Below, in pieces: positions 8,575-18,265 of a stretch of 64,000 nucleotides of DNA. A program made the position numbers and the translations under genes. The stretch covers positions 17,332 through 81,331 of the forward strand of contig JAUZOE010000015.1 in the NCBI GenBank assembly GCA_030706605.1. The letters run 5' to 3'. This DNA is from Bacteroidota bacterium (lineage in GTDB: Bacteria; Bacteroidota; Bacteroidia; Chitinophagales; Chitinophagaceae). Every line of letters begins with the position of its first letter. The first letter of the stretch is position 1. The notes under the pieces were generated by a model. That model did not search any database, was not told the origin of the DNA, and saw only the letters and a program-made list of their open reading frames with translations.

Positions 8575-8910
8575 TTACATCGCTATTTCTTTCACCTTAT
8601 TCATCATTTGTACACCATGTACCAGGGAAGCACCTCCCCTGATAGCACAGGCTACATGCACTGCTTCCATCATCTGCGCTTCGCTCCAGCCTTTTTCGTA
8701 TGCATCACTGCTATAGGCATCTATACAATAAGGGCATTGTACTGCATGAGCCACGGCCAAAGCTATTAAAGATTTTTCCCTTGCCGTTAATTCACTGTCT
8801 TTAAAAACTTCACCATAATAATCAAAAAATTTATCAGCTAAGTTCTTCTGAAATTCACCAACATTTCCAAATTTTTTTAAATCTTCCGAGTTGTAATAAT
8901 TATTATTCAT
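8575..8910 (-). CDS. Arsenosugar-associated AhpD/carboxymuconolactone decarboxylase-like protein
   Basis: This 111-residue all-helical protein of the AhpD-like family has the redox motif CPYC (Cys59, Cys62). The family's following histidine (CxxCxxxH) is replaced by Tyr66. The C-terminal half has VHVACAIRGGASLVHG. It is the first gene of the minus-strand operon, 106 bp upstream of arsS, and short AhpD-like proteins are known companions of ArsS. A thiol-dependent reduction or peroxidase-like role is inferred; the lost histidine means classical AhpD chemistry is uncertain. Confidence 0.85.
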   Translation of the reverse strand: MNNNYYNSEDLKKFGNVGEFQKNLADKFFDYYGEVFKDSELTAREKSLIALAVAHAVQCPYCIDAYSSDAYEKGWSEAQMMEAVHVACAIRGGASLVHGVQMMNKVKEIAM

Positions 8911-8938
8911 TTCAACATTTTTATTTTTAATAAAATTA

Positions 8939-8953
8939 ACTGATTAAATCAGT
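8939..8953. promoter_or_regulatory. 15-bp perfect dyad in the divergent arsenosugar/ydcF-like spacer
   Basis: ACTGAT-TAA-ATCAGT is a perfect 6-bp inverted repeat with a 3-bp centre. It lies 28 bp upstream of the first gene of the arsenosugar operon. The position fits an operator. No ArsR-type consensus can be claimed and no clear -33/-7 pair was found nearby. Confidence 0.35.
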
Positions 8954-9120
8954 AAAGTACAACAAGATCCGATTCAGGAATCAATTATCGGAAAACGACA
9001 AAGAATTACAAGATTCTAAAAAAGACCCTGAGATGAAGATTTTGCCAGGTCGCCATTATTATACTGCTTTATTAACTTTCCATTATTTTCATAGAAACTA
9101 AATTGTCAAAAAAAATAAAT

Positions 9121-9867
9121 ATGCACCAGTTAGTATCATCTGCCTTATCATTATTTTTATCCCCGCTTAATTGGATAATTATTTTACTTATAACAGGATA
9201 TTTTTTACGTAATGTTTCGCTCAAGAAAAAATGCAAATGGTTGGCACTATTCATTTTCCTGTTATTTAGTAACCAATGGCTTTTAGATAAATATGCAATG
9301 TATTGGCAGCCTTTGCCAATAGCAATTGATACCACTATTTCATTTAGCTGTGGAATTGTATCCGGAGGCTTTGCCAGCCCTGACAATAATGCAAACGGTT
9401 ATTTTAATTCAGCCGCAGACAGGTTTATACAGGTAGTAAAATTGTATAAGCTCGGGGAAATCAAGCATATATTAATCAGCGGCGGGAATGGAAAACAGGA
9501 TGAAAAAAATTTCCGGGAAGGAGCCTGGGTAAAAAGTGAACTTAAAGCAATTGGAAGTCCAGACTCTGTGATCTTTGCAGAAGATAAATCAAATAATACT
9601 TCTGATAATGCCTACAACGCAAAAAAGATTCTTGACTCTCTGAAATTAAAACCTCCTTACCTCCTGATCACCTCTGCACTCCATATCCCGAGAGCTTCAC
9701 TGCTATTTAAGAAAGCCGGAATTTCTACCGTTCCATTTCCCTGTAATTATATTGCAGGCCGAGGCCCCTTTAGCCTTAGTTCCCTGTTGCCAACACCATC
9801 AGTACTCCTTGACTGGAATCCTTATTTAAAAGAAACAGCAGGGTATTTATGGTATAAGATAAAATGA
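9121..9867 (+). CDS. YdcF family (DUF218) membrane-anchored protein
   Basis: This 248-residue protein has two N-terminal hydrophobic segments and a DUF218 domain: CGIVSGGF, then FIQVVKLYKLGEIKHILISG, EDKSNNTSDNAYNAKKIL and LLITSALHIPRASLLFKKAG. The family is linked to envelope or wall metabolism (ElyC/SanA-like) but the reaction is not established. The ATG at 9121 is used because the N-terminus SLFLSPLNWIIILL then matches usual members; a TTG at 9103 in frame is the alternative. It faces the arsenosugar operon divergently. Confidence 0.8.
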   Translation: MHQLVSSALSLFLSPLNWIIILLITGYFLRNVSLKKKCKWLALFIFLLFSNQWLLDKYAMYWQPLPIAIDTTISFSCGIVSGGFASPDNNANGYFNSAADRFIQVVKLYKLGEIKHILISGGNGKQDEKNFREGAWVKSELKAIGSPDSVIFAEDKSNNTSDNAYNAKKILDSLKLKPPYLLITSALHIPRASLLFKKAGISTVPFPCNYIAGRGPFSLSSLLPTPSVLLDWNPYLKETAGYLWYKIK

Positions 9868-9908
9868 AAGCCACAAAGTATAACATATTATGAAAAAGGA
9901 GGCCTAAT

Positions 9909-9959
9909 ATGATACTCCCCGAAGAAATTCGTTTTATGTTTTTATTCATAAAAAATTAG
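9909..9959 (+). CDS. Possible 16-residue leader peptide with strong Shine-Dalgarno
   Basis: A perfect AGGAGG at 9897-9902 lies 6 bp before an ATG that opens MILPEEIRFMFLFIKN and stops at TAG (9957-9959). Such strong ribosome sites are rare in this window. The stop codon sits inside the stem of the hairpin 9956-9971, about 110 bp ahead of the tamB start. A translated leader is plausible, but this could be chance or a gene remnant. Confidence 0.35.
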   Translation: MILPEEIRFMFLFIKN

Positions 9960-9971
9960 CCTTCGGGCTAA
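9956..9971. terminator. UUCG-tetraloop hairpin between ydcF-like gene and tamB
   Basis: TTAGCC-TTCG-GGCTAA forms a perfect 6-bp stem closed by a UUCG loop, preceded by six A residues. Read on the minus strand it is stem plus a run of T, a classical intrinsic terminator for leftward transcription. On the plus strand it lacks a T tract, so it may be a structural or attenuator hairpin. Confidence 0.5.
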
Positions 9972-10072
9972 TGAGGATATCCAACTACCTTTCAATTTAT
10001 AATTCATTTAATTCTTTATCATTTTTTATTGGTGTACAATTTGCGATACATCCAATTTATCAGTTTGGAAAT

Positions 10073-13000
10073 ATGGAATCAAAACAAGAAACAAAACATA
10101 AAAGATCAGTTTTATCAAAATCAGGAAGAATATTTGCCTGGATTCTGGCATCAGTGATCTTTCTGGTTTTTCTTGTTTTAATCTTCATTCAAACACCTTT
10201 TGTACAGAATTATGCCCGTAAAAAAATAGTCATTTACCTTGAAAATAAATTAAAAACCAAGGTTGAAATTGGCAAACTGGACGTAGAATTTCCTACCTCA
10301 ATTTCTTTACAAAATATTTTCCTTGAAGATCAATCAAAAGACACACTACTTTATGGAGGCGAAATAAAATTGAGAATAAGTATGTTCCGACTTTTAAAAA
10401 ATGATTTCCAGGTAAAGGAAATTGCTCTCAATAATATTGTAGCGAAAGTAAAAAAATCTCTGACAGATTCTGTTTTCAACTTTCAGTTTATAGCAGATGC
10501 TTTTGCTAGTGGTAAAGAAAAAGTATCTACGCAAAAGGATTCAACATCATTTAAAATGAATATCGAAAGGATTCTTTTAAACAATACTAGGATAATTTAT
10601 CAAGATGCATCTGCCGGCAATGACATGGGTCTTTCGATTGGGCATCTTGATACCCAAATTTCCACATTCGATCCTTCTCATTTATTATTTAATATTCAGT
10701 CAGTAACACTAAAAGGGCTTTCAGGATATTTTTATAAATCAGGGCCTTCATCAAAATCATTAAGCAATTCCGTAAGCAAGTTGGCAGCAGAACCAGCAAA
10801 TTATCTGCAACTAATTAATAAAGAAATGAATCTTTCTGATATCAATGTCGTTTATAAAAATGAGCCTTCCCATTTGAATTCATCTTTTATAATTAACCAC
10901 TTTGTGGCACATCCTGAAATAATTGATCTCAAAAACAATTTGGTCCTACTCAAAGATGCGACCCTAATGAATTCAGACATTACAATAGAAACTGCTTCTA
11001 ATAAAACAAATCCAATATCAAAAGACAGTGCACTTGCCGACGCATCTTCTACACCATTTAGAATTATCTCAGATAAAATAACGATCGGGCAAAGTAGCCT
11101 GAAATATGATGATCAATTTGCGCCTCACATTACAACTGGAATGGATTATTCGCATTTGTATCTTTCAGACATTTCTCTATCAGCCTCTAAACTTGAATAT
11201 AGCCCGGATACCATATTGGCTTCTATAAATTCTGCAAGCTTAAAAGAACAAAATGGTTTCGTGCTAAACAATCTGAAAGTAGATTTTGGGATGAATCCCA
11301 CGGGTGTTTCTTTAACTAATTTATTACTTACAACACCGGGATCAGAAATAAAGAATTCTGCTATTATTTCTTATCCTTCATTAGATACTATTACAAAAGA
11401 TCCCGGATTATTGGGGCTAAATATAGATTTGCAAAATAGTAAAATAACTATAAAAGATTTGCTCACTTTTGTCCCACAGTTAAAAACACAAACCGCTTCT
11501 CTCCCACCCAATTCAACTTTATATATTGATGGCATCATAACAGGAAAAGTAAATAACCTAAATTTCAAAAAATTAATAATAAAGGGATTAAACGCTACCA
11601 ATATAAATGCTACCGGCGTAGTACAGGGATTGCCCAATCTCAATAAATTATATACGGATTTAAAAGTCATTCAATTTCATTCTTCCCAAAAAGACATTCT
11701 TTTATTCCTGCCGAAAAATACTTTACCAAACAATATTACATTACCCGAAAGCATTTCAGCATCAGGAATAATAACAGGAAGTATAAACGATTTATACACC
11801 GACATTACCCTGAATAGTGATTTGGGAGATGCGAAAGTCAAGGGAACATTTGCCAATATCAATGACCAGGATAAAGCCCGGTATGACCTTAGTGCGAATG
11901 CCACGAATTTGCAGCTAAGTACTATTATGCAAAATCCAAAATTGGGTTTACTCACAGGAAATCTTACAATAAATGGAAATAGTTTCAATCCCCAAACTGC
12001 TAATGCGACCTTCAAGATAAACGTCGAAAATATTACGCTGAACAATTACAATTACAAAAACATAAAAGCCAAAGGAAGCATTGCCAATAAAATATACAAA
12101 ATAAGTGCTTCAGTTCTTGACCCCAACCTTGACGCCCATTTAACAGCAAATGGTGAGCTAATCAATAAATTCCCCGCCATATATTTTAATGCAACCATTG
12201 ACAGTATCAAAACTTTTGCTCTTCACCTTACTGCCGGCACCAACATTTATCACGGTGACATAAAAGGCGACTTCGCAAATACAGACCCTGATAATCTTGC
12301 AGGAAATTTATTGGTTACACATTCTATTATTATAAATAATGGTCAAAGAATCGCTATAGATTCTATTTCCCTCGGTGCCGAAAATGACACCAAAAATAAG
12401 AGTCTTACTATAAAAACAGATTTCCTTTCTGCTTCTATAAAAGGTACATATAAACTCACCCAATTGGCAGATGTGTTTCAACAATCTGTTAATCCTTATT
12501 TTTCATTTACGGATAAAAAAAATAATGTAACTGTTGAACCTTATTATTTCAGCTTAACCGCTACAATAATTGATAATCCAGCATTACAGGTATTATTCCC
12601 ACAAATCACACAATTCAGCCCTATCAACCTCTCGGGGAATTTTTCAAGCGACAGCGGATTTAATATGTCAGCAGAAGGTCCCCATATTGTTTTTGGAACT
12701 TCTACTATTGATTCAATCAATTTGATGACCAATACTAAAAATGGAACGCTCATTTTCAATGTTTCACTTCGCCGGTTACAGAGCGGCAGTTCATTTAGCA
12801 TGTATGCTACTACGTTATATGGAAAGATCAAAAATAACAATATTGATTTTACACTGAATATTAAAGATGAAAATGCAAAAAATAAATACAACTTAAGTGG
12901 CAATATTAATCAGCCTGTTTTGAATAAATATATTTTAAGTTTAACTCCTACAAACCTTGTATTAAATTATAATAAATGGACTGCAGGTCCTGACAATACA

Positions 13001-15211
13001 ATACAATATTTCAATAATGATTTGAATGCACACAATTTTGTTTTAAGCCAGGGAACCCAGGAGTTGAGCATCAATAGTGCAGGTATGGGCATCAATGAAC
13101 CTATGCAAATTAATTTCAAAAATTTTAAGATTGAGAACATAACAGGTTTTATTCAAAATGATTCGCTGATGGTAGCGGGTCTGCTGGATGGAAATGTTCT
13201 CGTAAAAAACATACAGGCACAACCGACATTTACAACCGACATCACCATAACAAACCTAAGTGTTTACCAGGACACGCTGGGCACTCTTACTGCCAAAGTA
13301 AATAACAACCTATCCAATACGTATCATGCTGACATCAACCTCAAGGGATATGGGAATGAAGTAAATATAAACGGTGACTATTTTGTAAAATCCACTAACA
13401 GCAGTTACAATTTTATAGTAGATATTGCAAGCCTGCAAATGAAATCACTGGAAGGCTTTACCAAAGGTGAAATAAAAAATTCGCGTGGAAATATGTATGG
13501 CAAAGTCTCATTTAACGGGAGCCTGGAAAATCCGGATATCAATGGCAAAATCCAGTTCAACAATACCGCTTTTAATGTGAGTGCTCTCAATAATCTTTTC
13601 AAAATAGATAAAGAAGCTATTGCCATAATCAATAATAAAGGAATAGAACTCAACTCATTTACAATCCGCGATACAGCTAACAATGCTATCACGATAGATG
13701 GGGTTATCAATACAAAAGATTATTTAAATTATGGTTTTGGTTTAAAAGTAAAAGCAAGAAATTTCCAGGCCATTAATTCCAGCAGCACAGACAACCCTCT
13801 TTTTTATGGCAAAATGGTTTTTTCGACCGACCTTACAATTGAGGGAACTCCTGGCCACCCTATCGTTAACGGAGATTTAACTATAAATGATAAAACCAAT
13901 TTTACATTAGTGCTTCCCCAGAGCCAGCAAGGAATTGAAAGCAGAAAGGGAATAGTTCGTTTTGTGAACAAAGATGCCACAGCAGAAGATTCCTTATTTA
14001 CCGCTCCTTATGATTCGCTCACCACATCTTCTTTGCGTGGTTATGATATTTCGTTAAATATAAAAGTGGTCAAAGAAGCCATTTTTAATGTAGTAGTAGA
14101 TGCCGGAAACGGAGATTTTTTACGACTAAAAGGTACTGGTCAGTTAACAGCAGGAATTGACGCAAATGGAAAAATGACTTTGGTAGGTTCTTATGACATT
14201 GAAGAAGGTTCTTATGATTTATCTTTCAATTTTCTAAAACGAAAATTTCTTATTCAAAAAGGCAGCAGCATTGTTTGGACTGGCGAACCCACTACTGCAA
14301 AAATCGATATAACAGCCTTATATATTGCCAATACAGCGCCGATCGACCTGGTACAGGAACAGGTTAATGCTACTAATTCGGATATAAATATTTATAAACA
14401 AAAATTGCCTTTTGAAGTACATCTTTTATTACAGGGAGAACTATTAAAACCACAAATTAATTTTGACATTATTTTACCTAAAGATAAAAACTATAATGTT
14501 TCAGATATCATTATTAGCACCGTTCAAACCAAATTAGCAGAGATACGCCAGGAGCCCGGCGAAATGAATAAGCAGGTATTTGCCTTATTATTATTAAACC
14601 GGTTTATAGGCGAAGATCCTTTTAACAACAGCGGTGGGTCAGCAAATGCAGGTACCATAGCAATGCAAAGTGTCAGCAAACTCTTAACACAACAATTGAA
14701 TCAACTGGCACAGAACCTGGTGCAAGGTGTTGATATTAATTTTGATGTTGCCACTACACAAGATTATACTACCGGAAGTGAACAAAACCGGACAGACGTG
14801 AATGTAGGCATTTCCAAAAGATTACTGAGTGATCGCCTGACAGTAACCGTTGGCAGTGATTTCCAATTGCAGGGACCAATGCAAACTAATCAACAAAATA
14901 ATAATGTAGCCGGTAATATCTCTGTTAATTATAAACTGAGTAAAGACGGTAAATATATGTTACGCGCCTATCGAAAAAATGATTATTCCGTTGGTATAGA
15001 AGGGTATGTAATAGAGACTGGCATAGGTTTTATCATATCGGTTGATTACAACAAGTTTAAAGAAATTTTCAGCACCAAAGAACAACGCCTAAAGAAAAGA
15101 AAAATAAAAGAAGCCAATAAAAACAATATTCAGACTCCGGATAGTTCTTACAATGGAACCGGGCAACCGATTACGACTCCTTTAAAAACAGATAAAAATA
15201 AAAATGGGTAA
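10073..15211 (+). CDS. tamB: Translocation and assembly module TamB-like protein
   Basis: This is a 1712-residue protein with one N-terminal membrane helix (residues about 20-45, AWILASVIFLVFLVLIFIQ), then a very long stretch of repeating beta-strand segments and a C-terminal DUF490/TamB domain (YDISLNIKVVKEAIFNVVVDAG through KLTQQLNQLAQNLVQGVDINFD and a final barrel-like tail). It belongs to the AsmA/TamB class of inner-membrane-anchored bridge proteins that span the periplasm and move lipids or assist outer-membrane protein insertion. The start at 10073 (MESKQETKHK) is preferred over one at 9971, which would add a non-typical 34-residue extension overlapping the upstream hairpin. The 3' end overlaps tamL by 8 bp, so the two are translationally coupled. 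Confidence 0.92.
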   Translation: MESKQETKHKRSVLSKSGRIFAWILASVIFLVFLVLIFIQTPFVQNYARKKIVIYLENKLKTKVEIGKLDVEFPTSISLQNIFLEDQSKDTLLYGGEIKLRISMFRLLKNDFQVKEIALNNIVAKVKKSLTDSVFNFQFIADAFASGKEKVSTQKDSTSFKMNIERILLNNTRIIYQDASAGNDMGLSIGHLDTQISTFDPSHLLFNIQSVTLKGLSGYFYKSGPSSKSLSNSVSKLAAEPANYLQLINKEMNLSDINVVYKNEPSHLNSSFIINHFVAHPEIIDLKNNLVLLKDATLMNSDITIETASNKTNPISKDSALADASSTPFRIISDKITIGQSSLKYDDQFAPHITTGMDYSHLYLSDISLSASKLEYSPDTILASINSASLKEQNGFVLNNLKVDFGMNPTGVSLTNLLLTTPGSEIKNSAIISYPSLDTITKDPGLLGLNIDLQNSKITIKDLLTFVPQLKTQTASLPPNSTLYIDGIITGKVNNLNFKKLIIKGLNATNINATGVVQGLPNLNKLYTDLKVIQFHSSQKDILLFLPKNTLPNNITLPESISASGIITGSINDLYTDITLNSDLGDAKVKGTFANINDQDKARYDLSANATNLQLSTIMQNPKLGLLTGNLTINGNSFNPQTANATFKINVENITLNNYNYKNIKAKGSIANKIYKISASVLDPNLDAHLTANGELINKFPAIYFNATIDSIKTFALHLTAGTNIYHGDIKGDFANTDPDNLAGNLLVTHSIIINNGQRIAIDSISLGAENDTKNKSLTIKTDFLSASIKGTYKLTQLADVFQQSVNPYFSFTDKKNNVTVEPYYFSLTATIIDNPALQVLFPQITQFSPINLSGNFSSDSGFNMSAEGPHIVFGTSTIDSINLMTNTKNGTLIFNVSLRRLQSGSSFSMYATTLYGKIKNNNIDFTLNIKDENAKNKYNLSGNINQPVLNKYILSLTPTNLVLNYNKWTAGPDNTIQYFNNDLNAHNFVLSQGTQELSINSAGMGINEPMQINFKNFKIENITGFIQNDSLMVAGLLDGNVLVKNIQAQPTFTTDITITNLSVYQDTLGTLTAKVNNNLSNTYHADINLKGYGNEVNINGDYFVKSTNSSYNFIVDIASLQMKSLEGFTKGEIKNSRGNMYGKVSFNGSLENPDINGKIQFNNTAFNVSALNNLFKIDKEAIAIINNKGIELNSFTIRDTANNAITIDGVINTKDYLNYGFGLKVKARNFQAINSSSTDNPLFYGKMVFSTDLTIEGTPGHPIVNGDLTINDKTNFTLVLPQSQQGIESRKGIVRFVNKDATAEDSLFTAPYDSLTTSSLRGYDISLNIKVVKEAIFNVVVDAGNGDFLRLKGTGQLTAGIDANGKMTLVGSYDIEEGSYDLSFNFLKRKFLIQKGSSIVWTGEPTTAKIDITALYIANTAPIDLVQEQVNATNSDINIYKQKLPFEVHLLLQGELLKPQINFDIILPKDKNYNVSDIIISTVQTKLAEIRQEPGEMNKQVFALLLLNRFIGEDPFNNSGGSANAGTIAMQSVSKLLTQQLNQLAQNLVQGVDINFDVATTQDYTTGSEQNRTDVNVGISKRLLSDRLTVTVGSDFQLQGPMQTNQQNNNVAGNISVNYKLSKDGKYMLRAYRKNDYSVGIEGYVIETGIGFIISVDYNKFKEIFSTKEQRLKKRKIKEANKNNIQTPDSSYNGTGQPITTPLKTDKNKNG

Positions 15212-17504
15212 TAGGACAACAATATTGATTTCGATTATTACAGTAATATTTATATCATGTAACAGCACTAAACTGGTTCCCAAAGGAGATGCCTTATATT
15301 CCGGGTCAACCTTAAAAATTGAAGATAGTGTCATTTCAGGAAAAGAAAAGAAAAGCATCAATAACCAGGTAAAAACATTACCACGTCCTTTACCCAACAG
15401 CAAATTTTTAGGAATCCCGTTTAAATTATTTTTATACAATCTTGCTGGTGATACATCCAAACATAATTTCGTCAGTAAATTTTTAAGAAAAGTTGGACAG
15501 CCACCGGTTTTATTGAGCCATGTAAATGTAGATTATAATATAAAAGTGCTTCAAAATTATATGGAAAATATTGGCTATTTCCAGGCAGAAGCTACCGGAA
15601 ACAAAATCGTAAAAAAGAAAAAAGGACATGCTTATTATACAATTACTCCCAGGCAGGTCTACACGATTAAAAATATAAACTTTAAAACTGACAGCTCCGC
15701 TTTAGGAAAGGCAATTAAGAAAACTCAGGCCCAATCAATTCTTCATCCTGATGATCCTTTTAATCTTGAAGTAATTAAAACAGAGAGGTCACGTATAGAT
15801 GCTATTTTAAAAGAAGAAGGTTATTATTTTTTTAATCCCGACTTATTAATTATAGATGCTGACAGTACTATCGGTGGCCATAAAGTAAATATGGACCTGA
15901 TGGTAAAAAAGAATACGCCTGCCATTGCACAAAAACCATATATCATTGATAACGTTTTTATTTATCCCAACTATCGTCTTAATGCAAATCGACCAGATAC
16001 TGCCAATGAAGACAAATATTTGTATAAAGGGTATTATATTATAGACCCGGATAAAAAATTTAAACCTCAATTATTTCCTGCAATCATGCGTTTTGATTCA
16101 GGAGATATTTATAATCGTACAGATCATAATCTTACTCTTAGCAGATTGATCAACCTGGGCGTTTTTAAATTTGTAAAAAACCGATTTGAAATTTCTCCCA
16201 ATAACAAAGCTGATACAGGCAGGCTGAATACCTATTACTACCTTACACCGCTTCCTAAAAAATCTATCCGTGGAGAAATTTCAGGCAATACAAAATCGAA
16301 TAATTACCTGGGTTCTTTAATTACATTAACATTTGGCAACCGGAATACTTTTCGGGGAGCCGAGCAATTGAATATTCATGCTAATGTGGGAAGTGAAGTC
16401 CAGTATAGTGGCGATCAAAATGGATTTAATACATACACACTTGGGGGAGGCGTTATTTTCACCATGCCCAAATTCGTAGTACCGTTTTTTAGATTTAATA
16501 CCACTAATGCATTTGTTCCTAAAACTAAAATTGAACTGGGGTACGACCTTCTTAACCGCAGAAAATTATATACATTAAATTCTCTTAATGCACAATTAGG
16601 CTATGTATGGAAACCCAATATTAAGGTTACCCAGGAATTTAATCCCTTCTCTATAAATTATGTAAAAGCGATAAACGTAACTTCACTTTATCGTGATAGC
16701 ATTTTAAATAATCCCATATTAAAACATGCAATTGATACACAATTTGTAGTAGGCTCCAATTATTCCTACACCATAGATCCCTTTGTAAATAGTCAAAAAG
16801 GAACTGGTTTTTTCTTTAATGGATTGGCAGATTTTTCAGGAAATATAGCTGGCTTACTAATACCTGAAGACCCGTTTACCAAACAGAAACGAATTTTTAA
16901 TGCTTCCATTTCACAATATATAAAAGCACAGACCGACCTGCGATATTACTGGGAAATGAATGCAAAAACCCGGCTGGCCAATCGCCTGATATTGGGCTTT
17001 GGTTATCCACATGGAAATTCGCAGCAGTTGCCCTATATCAAACAATTTTATATTGGGGGTAATAATAGTCTCCGTGCATTCCGAAGCCGCTCCATTGGCC
17101 CGGGAACATATAGAGCGCATAATGCAGACAGCAGCAATTTTTTCCCTGATCAGTCGGGAGACATCAAACTGGAAATAAATACAGAATTGAGATATAAGTT
17201 TAATAATATTTTGGAAGGCGCCATTTTTATAGATGCCGGGAATATCTGGCTTTATAATAAAGACACCTTAATGCCGGGAGCAAAGTTTTCAAAATATTTC
17301 ATGAATGAACTGGCAGTAGGTACTGGTGTCGGTTTACGGATCAATCTTTCTATATTACTATTACGGCTTGATCTTGGGATGCCTTTAAGAGAACCCTGGT
17401 TGCCTCTAGGTCAAAGATGGATTCTTAACCAGGTAGATTTTGGAAACAGGGATTGGAGAAGAAAAAATTTAGTGTTAAACTTAGGTATTGGCTACCCATT
17501 TTGA
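15204..17504 (+). CDS. tamL: BamA/TamA family outer-membrane lipoprotein TamL
   Basis: This 766-residue Omp85-family protein has a lipobox at its N-terminus (FISCNS), the mark of the Bacteroidota TamL variant. POTRA-like repeats follow (LLSHVNVDYNIKVLQNYMEN, then VYTIKNINFKTDSSALG). The C-terminal 400 residues form a 16-strand barrel pattern, including the lid-loop motif LRAFRSRSIGPG and terminal VLNLGIGYPF. It acts with TamB across the envelope. The gene begins inside the last codons of tamB. Confidence 0.93.
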   Translation: MGNRTTILISIITVIFISCNSTKLVPKGDALYSGSTLKIEDSVISGKEKKSINNQVKTLPRPLPNSKFLGIPFKLFLYNLAGDTSKHNFVSKFLRKVGQPPVLLSHVNVDYNIKVLQNYMENIGYFQAEATGNKIVKKKKGHAYYTITPRQVYTIKNINFKTDSSALGKAIKKTQAQSILHPDDPFNLEVIKTERSRIDAILKEEGYYFFNPDLLIIDADSTIGGHKVNMDLMVKKNTPAIAQKPYIIDNVFIYPNYRLNANRPDTANEDKYLYKGYYIIDPDKKFKPQLFPAIMRFDSGDIYNRTDHNLTLSRLINLGVFKFVKNRFEISPNNKADTGRLNTYYYLTPLPKKSIRGEISGNTKSNNYLGSLITLTFGNRNTFRGAEQLNIHANVGSEVQYSGDQNGFNTYTLGGGVIFTMPKFVVPFFRFNTTNAFVPKTKIELGYDLLNRRKLYTLNSLNAQLGYVWKPNIKVTQEFNPFSINYVKAINVTSLYRDSILNNPILKHAIDTQFVVGSNYSYTIDPFVNSQKGTGFFFNGLADFSGNIAGLLIPEDPFTKQKRIFNASISQYIKAQTDLRYYWEMNAKTRLANRLILGFGYPHGNSQQLPYIKQFYIGGNNSLRAFRSRSIGPGTYRAHNADSSNFFPDQSGDIKLEINTELRYKFNNILEGAIFIDAGNIWLYNKDTLMPGAKFSKYFMNELAVGTGVGLRINLSILLLRLDLGMPLREPWLPLGQRWILNQVDFGNRDWRRKNLVLNLGIGYPF

Positions 17505-17526
17505 TTTTTTTTGAATAATTTCAGGT

Positions 17527-18048
17527 ATGATAAAAGCAAAATTAACCGCTATTGCATTTATGGGTCTTGTCTTTTTTAGTTGCAATTCCAATGATAATGG
17601 AAAAGAAGAAGTGATTAATGAAGAAGTTCAGGATACTCTTTCCTCTTCTGGCAACTCGTCAGATTCATTGCAAAAAATAATTAACCGTCCCTTGATATGG
17701 TCCGTTGAAAGCGGGAAAAATAATGAAAAGGAAAAACTTAAAAAGCCCGAAGATGTAAAACTGGACACTTTCTCTTCTGTTCATCTCATCCAACTGATCA
17801 ATAATAATTACCCCGATGTACAACTTGAACTAGAAAAAATTTCTCACGATACGATGTATGTAAAAATCCCGGACAGCAAAAAGCTAACAGAAGAAATGGG
17901 AAGCACCGGCGCTGAAAATTATATGGCTTCCGCCACTTATACATTGACCGAATTAAAGAATGTAAAATTTATAAACTTTGCAATGAAAATAGGAGACCAT
18001 GCAGGACCAGGCGTTTTTAGCCGGGAAGATTTCCAAAAATTTCGCTGA
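17527..18048 (+). CDS. Uncharacterised lipoprotein downstream of tamL
   Basis: This 173-residue protein has a lipobox FFSC near residue 19, then an acidic, Ser-rich linker and a compact C-terminal region (HLIQLINNNYPDVQLELEKI, YTLTELKNVKFINFAMKIGD). No family is recognised. It follows tamL by 22 bp and a hairpin comes after it, so it is likely the last gene of the tamB-tamL transcript. An accessory envelope role is only an inference from position. Confidence 0.7.
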   Translation: MIKAKLTAIAFMGLVFFSCNSNDNGKEEVINEEVQDTLSSSGNSSDSLQKIINRPLIWSVESGKNNEKEKLKKPEDVKLDTFSSVHLIQLINNNYPDVQLELEKISHDTMYVKIPDSKKLTEEMGSTGAENYMASATYTLTELKNVKFINFAMKIGDHAGPGVFSREDFQKFR

Positions 18049-18110
18049 TGCCTGATTTATGTGAAAATAAGTAAATGGTTAACCCTATTTTTATACACAA
18101 ACAAATTAGT

Positions 18111-18140
18111 AATAGCCCATGGTTTAAACCGTGGGCTATT
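18111..18140. terminator. Hairpin after the tamB-tamL-lipoprotein unit
   Basis: AATAGCCCATGGTTT is directly followed by AAACCGTGGGCTATT. This gives a stem of up to 15 bp with one G-T wobble and tip pairs opening as the loop. It lies 63 bp after the stop and is flanked by AT-rich sequence but has only a weak T tract. Confidence 0.55.
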
Positions 18141-18265
18141 ATATTAAACATCAGATTAAGCCACCAGTTTTAATAGTTTATTTTTTCTGAATTGAAAAAA
18201 TATATAACTATTTTATAGGAAGATTGGTTAATTAAAGTTTTAGTTTTGGTATCAATAAAATTGCC

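Noticed and set aside
9971..10072. An upstream start for tamB at 9971
   Set aside because: It adds a 34-residue extension of unusual composition and starts inside the UUCG hairpin; the start at 10073 gives the usual cytoplasmic tail before the membrane helix.
11371..13710. Several 100-120-codon minus-strand frames opposite tamB
   Set aside because: They are shadows of the long, conserved tamB frame and have no independent support.
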